NCBI GenBank assembly: GCA_913053665.1 | Contig: CAJXGR010000097.1 | Span: 1 to 9,692, forward strand | DNA length: 9,692 nt | Source of the DNA: an uncultured Spirochaetia bacterium | Lineage (GTDB): Bacteria; Spirochaetota; UBA6919 | Reading direction: 5' to 3' | Part shown: positions 6,116 to 9,692 of the stretch, in pieces | Layout of the letters: each line of letters opens with the position of its first letter | Numbering within the stretch: the first letter of the stretch is position 1 | Made by a program: the position numbers and the translations under genes | The notes under the pieces: model-generated | The model's input: only the letters and a program-made list of their open reading frames with translations | Databases searched by the model: none | Told to the model about the DNA's origin: nothing

Positions 6116-7732
6116 CTAGGCTTCGTCGCTTTCAAGTTGAAGGTATTCAGGAGGATGGACAGCCTTGATCAGAACAAGAAGTTTTGTCATATCGTTAAAG
6201 CCTTTTACGAGTTGGCTCATCAATTCTTTATTATCAGGGCCTCCTACGGCTCGGATGTTTGTAACGGTTTTCTGAGTACCGGTTTTATAGTCCTCAGCAA
6301 TTAATTTGAGGGTGGATGTGATGAGAGTAAAGCTTTTTGTTGCTTTGAATGTAATTAAATGAGCCTCTTCATTGATGGACTGGATGAAGTCATTAAGGAT
6401 TCTTTGGCCTGTGGCTTCTGAGTGAGCTTTTTTGAGAAGAACTTTTATCTTGATCCCTCTCTCCGCTGAGCCATCCAGGGATTGATCCAGGGCTAATATG
6501 GATTTGATTAAACCGTTGCATTCATGATGGCTTTCAGACACATCATTACGTAATTGCTGATCGATAAAATCCCCGTGAAGCAGGAGTTGATTCAAGTTCT
6601 CACGGATGTAGCGGTTATATTTCTCCATGAGAAAGTATTTCAGAAAGTTTAAGCCCTGGACAAATGAAAAGGTCTCAACTTTCGCTTTTTGAAATAGATC
6701 GTCAAGGGCTTCGGTGTAGTGTTCAATGGTTCGTATTTGAGAGGTTCCAAAAAGTTCTTCCGTTAGCTGATCTATCCGGCGTTTACGTAAAAGATTGACC
6801 ACCTGGTCTCTCAGCTTTTTAGTGGTCAGAAGAAGGTCTTTCATGTAGTTTTGCACGAGGTTTTCGGTCTTTTGGTTTCGGACGGGCCTGAAAAAAGGGT
6901 CCTTTAAAATATATCCAGTCATAAGAGGTAGATAATTACTTTTGACCATGTTATTTAATAGGAGAACAAGTTTTTTAATATCCGAGTCTGGAAGGATTTG
7001 TTTTCCTTTGTAGTCACCAAAAATACTCAGGGGCTTTATGAAATCTTCCCTTAGATTCATCGAGTAAACCCGTTCAGAGAGTTCTTTAAGCTCATCGATG
7101 AGGTAACGTCCATCCACTTCCCTGAACTTGGGAGGGTCTGTGATGACATTTTCCTTCAAGGCTGGGGCGAATCGTCTTAATAGTTGATACATATCAAATT
7201 CGGCAAGGCGAGAGAGTTCGATCAGTTGGGTGAAGTTAGCATTGATTGCAATTATTTGCTCCCGAGTGATGGAATTCTGAAGCTGATGCAAGATATCATT
7301 GATCTTTTGGTCTAAACCCTTGACGCCCTCCTCCTCAAGTATTTTAGCAAATTCCTCTTGATTGAGTTGGTGAATAATGTTCTTTTGTGTTTCATTTAAA
7401 TGGATCTCCACAAAGAATTGTTCGACACGGGATTTGTCCAGTTTACTTTGCTCGAAGCTGAGAATAGCTTTCAGGGGATTGGTAAATCGATAGATCTCAA
7501 AGAGGAGTTCAGCAAAATGAGAGGTGATGGTGTGGTTGCTTGTGTTGTAGACAGGGGGGATTAAAGTTTTCAGTTCTTTTTTGACTTTCCTGAGGAGCTT
7601 TTTACGCTCATACTTTGCGTCTCCACGGCCTAAAAAGGTGTTCTGAAAGAAAAAGATCAATCGATCGAGGAGAGACTCTTCTCTAATGGGTTCAGTGATT
7701 GGAGTTGAACTTTGATCTGGTTTACTGTCCAC
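6116..7732 (-). CDS. Helical protein of unknown function, resembling a spirochaete-specific family (DUF5312-like)
   Basis: The 538-residue protein resembles, from memory, an uncharacterised spirochaetal family (DUF5312); I could not confirm this. It looks almost wholly alpha-helical and is rich in Lys, Glu, Leu and Asn. No signal peptide, confident membrane helix, nucleotide-binding loop or metal motif is apparent. The N-terminal LLDRLIFFFQNTFLGRGDAKYERKK is amphipathic and aromatic-rich with a following basic patch, so it could touch the membrane or a partner. The start is GTG, with AGGAG (7738-7742) five bases away. It converges on the CHAT protease gene and appears to have its own promoter (7800-7828), so it need not belong to the same system. 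I assign no function. Confidence 0.8.
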   Translation of the reverse strand: MDSKPDQSSTPITEPIREESLLDRLIFFFQNTFLGRGDAKYERKKLLRKVKKELKTLIPPVYNTSNHTITSHFAELLFEIYRFTNPLKAILSFEQSKLDKSRVEQFFVEIHLNETQKNIIHQLNQEEFAKILEEEGVKGLDQKINDILHQLQNSITREQIIAINANFTQLIELSRLAEFDMYQLLRRFAPALKENVITDPPKFREVDGRYLIDELKELSERVYSMNLREDFIKPLSIFGDYKGKQILPDSDIKKLVLLLNNMVKSNYLPLMTGYILKDPFFRPVRNQKTENLVQNYMKDLLLTTKKLRDQVVNLLRKRRIDQLTEELFGTSQIRTIEHYTEALDDLFQKAKVETFSFVQGLNFLKYFLMEKYNRYIRENLNQLLLHGDFIDQQLRNDVSESHHECNGLIKSILALDQSLDGSAERGIKIKVLLKKAHSEATGQRILNDFIQSINEEAHLITFKATKSFTLITSTLKLIAEDYKTGTQKTVTNIRAVGGPDNKELMSQLVKGFNDMTKLLVLIKAVHPPEYLQLESDEA

Positions 7733-8056
7733 CTATTCTCCTGGGCATTTAGACGTTCAAATTGATATGTTATGGCTATTTTGCATAGTTTTAAGGATCT
7801 CTATACCAAATAGTTTAAAATGGTTCAATACAATATCATTTCATCGCAGTCAATGAGCTTTTTTTCTGGCATGACACCCTGTAAAGATAATCATTGTGAG
7901 TGAGTGTTCAAGAAAAATGTACGAACCTGTTGATTTTTATATAGAATAGATTCTTCGGTCATTTTCTGGCCTGTTTTAGTGTCTTTTCGGATGAAATCCT
8001 AAAAAAGCTAAATGATGAGAGATTGATTGTCAGAAGGTTGGTTAAAGAAAATAGAT
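7733..8056 (-). other. 324-base intergenic region upstream of the minus-strand 538-residue gene
   Basis: No believable gene is present. The part nearest the 538-residue gene carries the promoter at 7800-7828. A 6-base inverted pair (CAATGA 7851-7856 and TCATTG further right) encloses a loop too long to be convincing. I found no clear terminator for the ankyrin gene: GGATGAAATCC near 7989-7999 forms only a four-base stem, and its neighbouring A-run is on the wrong side for minus-strand termination. Confidence 0.5.
7800..7828 (-). promoter_or_regulatory. Sigma-70-type promoter for the 538-residue gene, possible overlapping second promoter
   Basis: On the minus strand TTGAAC (7828-7823) and TATAGA (7805-7800) are 17 bases apart, and a TGG just before the -10 gives an extended -10 element. 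The leader to the GTG would be about 60 bases. A second, weaker pair lies just upstream: TTGACT (7853-7848) and TATTGA (7830-7825), also 17 apart. Its -10 occupies nearly the same bases as the -35 of the first. Whether either works is untested. Confidence 0.55.
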
Positions 8057-9692
8057 CTAGGGTTTCCCTGCTCTCTTAAGGATAGCACGGATCTCATCGC
8101 TTTTGGCATAATCCAGAGGGCTTTTCCCGGCTTTGTCTTTAGCGTTTACCTTGACACCCTTTTGGATCAAGAGTTTTACGATCTTTGTTTGACGACACGC
8201 GACAGCGAGGTGGAGGGGAGTCTTACTATATTTGTTTTTGATATGAAGGTTTGCCCCTTTTTGGATCATCCTTTCAGCCAATTTGTAATATCCGCCGTTT
8301 AAGGCCCAGAATAAAGGTCTCATCCCATAATGGTTTGGAGCGTCTAACTTAGCTCCCTTATTGATCAGAAGCTGAACAACAGACGTAAGTCCCCTGTTCA
8401 TGGCCCAGTGGAGGGGCGTTTCTCCTTTGTAGGTGGCTTCATTGATCTGGGCGTTGATGTCGGCTCCATATCTGATGAGTAATTGGATCACACGGTAATT
8501 CTCTTTATATTTCATATTGTTTTCTTTGTAGAACTCACGATGGCGTAATCCTTGAAGTGAGTAGAGTATATTCCCCATATTTTGGATGGCTAAATGGAGA
8601 GGTGTGGCTCCCTGATACCTTCCACCCGTTAGTCGAGCCTTCAGATTGGCTCCTTTCTTGAGTAAGAATTGGACTATAGGGACTTTATGTCGGTTAAAGC
8701 GAAATATATCATCTCCAAAGACAGCCCAATGGAGAGGTGTAGCACCGTGTAGAACTCCACCTTTGGTTTGAGCCTGGATCTTTGCCCCATTGTTTACAAG
8801 AATCTTTACAAGTCTCAGGTTTCCAGACTTGACCGCTAAATGAAGGTTAGAAACCTGGCTGAAGCTGTATCTGCTTCCATCATAATGACTCGAGGCATTG
8901 ACATTAGCTCCTTTGCGAATGAGCCTGTAAACACGTCTCATCCTATTCTTTTGAACCGCATAGATCAGAAGATTATCAATTTTCCTGTTTCCGCCTGCTT
9001 TACGGAGGAGGGTTTTCATGGTTTTGGATTTAGCCAGATCTACAAGACTTACTCCCTCATTCATTCGAATAATATTGTCAGCTCCATCCTTTATGAGAGT
9101 TGTAACCCGTTGAACTTGATCCTTTTTAACAGCACGAAACAAGTCTTTGTAAATATTCTGTTTTCCACCTGCCTGCCGGAGGATTTTTTTAGCATGAGCT
9201 ATTATTAAATGGCTAAAAGTCATATTTGATAGGTCTAAAGGTGTTCTACCCATATTATCAATTGCATTGATTTGAGCTCCCTTTGATAGGAGAAGTTGTA
9301 CAAGTTCTTTATGGTTGTAAATAGCTGCCCAGTGAAGATAACTTAGCCCATCTTTGTCTTTTCTATTAACATCGCTTCCATTCTTCAGAGATTTGAGGAT
9401 TTGTTCTTTCAGACGGTGATGAATAAGTTTGCTCACAATAACTTTTCTATAAAATAAACGGTCATTATGAAGGAAATCCGGAAAAACATTTAGTATTATT
9501 CCTTTTCTGATGAACAATCTCACTATTTTTCTGTATTGACTTTTAGGGTAATACCCCGATTCTATTCCTGTTCTGAAATAGGCCACATGAAATGGCGTAT
9601 GACTATCTTTGTCCTGAACATTGATATTGGCTCCATTTTCAATTAAAAGCTTGACCAGTTCATATTGACCGGTCTGGCATCCATAGTGGAGG
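8057..9692 (-). CDS. Ankyrin-repeat protein, 5' end cut by the window edge
   Basis: The frame is open to the window's right end, so the GTG at 9586 is not the true start: 35 further in-frame codons (9587-9691) encode another ankyrin repeat, including LVKLLIENGANINVQDKD and a TPFH. In all 544 residues are visible, with roughly a dozen repeats showing TPLHxA, VxLLIxKGAxxNA and similar signatures. Ankyrin repeats are protein-binding scaffolds; no enzymatic domain is visible. Two internal segments (around 9170-9200 and 8990-9030) carry ILRQAGG and LLRKAGG, like the ILKRAGKP at the true C-terminus, suggesting duplicated end-cap modules. Several repeats carry extra loops between helices or before TPLH (for example GGVLHGATPLH and GGRYQGATPLH). 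The N-terminus is unseen, so export or anchoring cannot be judged. Confidence 0.88.
   Translation of the reverse strand, partial: LHYGCQTGQYELVKLLIENGANINVQDKDSHTPFHVAYFRTGIESGYYPKSQYRKIVRLFIRKGIILNVFPDFLHNDRLFYRKVIVSKLIHHRLKEQILKSLKNGSDVNRKDKDGLSYLHWAAIYNHKELVQLLLSKGAQINAIDNMGRTPLDLSNMTFSHLIIAHAKKILRQAGGKQNIYKDLFRAVKKDQVQRVTTLIKDGADNIIRMNEGVSLVDLAKSKTMKTLLRKAGGNRKIDNLLIYAVQKNRMRRVYRLIRKGANVNASSHYDGSRYSFSQVSNLHLAVKSGNLRLVKILVNNGAKIQAQTKGGVLHGATPLHWAVFGDDIFRFNRHKVPIVQFLLKKGANLKARLTGGRYQGATPLHLAIQNMGNILYSLQGLRHREFYKENNMKYKENYRVIQLLIRYGADINAQINEATYKGETPLHWAMNRGLTSVVQLLINKGAKLDAPNHYGMRPLFWALNGGYYKLAERMIQKGANLHIKNKYSKTPLHLAVACRQTKIVKLLIQKGVKVNAKDKAGKSPLDYAKSDEIRAILKRAGKP
8207..8746 (-). repeat. 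Degenerate DNA repeats encoding the ankyrin TPLH motif
   Basis: Read on the plus strand, related 20-base boxes with a TGGAG(A/G)GG core start at 8207, 8406, 8592 and 8727, and a partial copy sits at the window's right end. The copies at 8592 and 8727 share a long identical core (AATGGAGAGGTGT). They encode the GxTPLHxA part of ankyrin repeats. Spacing is uneven because some repeats contain inserted loops. They are protein repeats seen at DNA level, not a separate element. Confidence 0.5.

Noticed and set aside
8027..8302. Plus-strand ORF of 91 codons
   Set aside because: It lies opposite the ankyrin gene, has no convincing ribosome site, and its protein resembles nothing known; it is a shadow of the ankyrin frame. 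The other antisense ORFs over the well-supported genes were rejected for the same reason.
8207..8746. Spaced similar boxes resembling a CRISPR or tandem-repeat array
   Set aside because: They are in frame, unevenly spaced and encode the ankyrin TPLH motif.
9584..9586. GTG as the true start of the ankyrin protein
   Set aside because: The reading frame continues upstream to the window edge and encodes another clear ankyrin repeat, so the gene is truncated by the window.

Overview
The window reads as a moderately AT-rich bacterial chromosome segment, most likely from a spirochaete (Spirochaetota, Treponema/Spirochaeta-like). This is an inference. It rests on the minus-strand 538-residue protein, which resembles an uncharacterised family I associate with spirochaetes, and on the mix of chemotaxis and STAS-type signalling genes with frequent GTG/TTG starts. 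I could not run a search, so the taxonomy is provisional. I see no rRNA, tRNA, CRISPR array, insertion sequence or attachment site.

Left part (1-3196, + strand): about 375 bases without a convincing gene carry a good sigma-70-type promoter. They lead into an Mrp/ApbC-type P-loop ATPase (378-1391) whose expected C-terminal CxxC pair is missing. A 308-base gap with a second good promoter follows, then a small STAS anti-sigma-factor antagonist (1700-2038) and metK, S-adenosylmethionine synthetase (2075-3196).

Middle part (3247-6107, + strand): three tightly packed genes follow metK with short gaps. They are a single-domain CheY-like receiver (TTG start), a three-helix membrane-anchored methyl-accepting chemotaxis-type signalling protein with no extracytoplasmic sensor domain (TTG start), and a stand-alone CHAT-domain caspase-like protease with an intact His/Cys dyad. 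The last two share one base (TAATG), so they are probably translationally coupled. A 42-base inverted repeat begins inside the end of the protease gene and closes the block. No intervening terminator is obvious from the STAS promoter to this hairpin, so STAS-metK-receiver-receptor-protease may be one transcript.

Right part (6116-9692, - strand): a convergent gene encodes a helical protein of unknown function with its own promoter. Upstream of it, across a 324-base gap, lies a long ankyrin-repeat protein whose 5' end is cut by the window edge.

The most interesting unit is the chemoreceptor-like protein coupled to a CHAT protease, next to a CheY-like receiver. CHAT proteases are usually switched on by a partner sensor. 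The arrangement suggests a membrane signalling array, or a membrane or cytoplasmic state sensed by its helices, that controls proteolysis rather than (or as well as) flagellar switching. That reading is inference from gene context.
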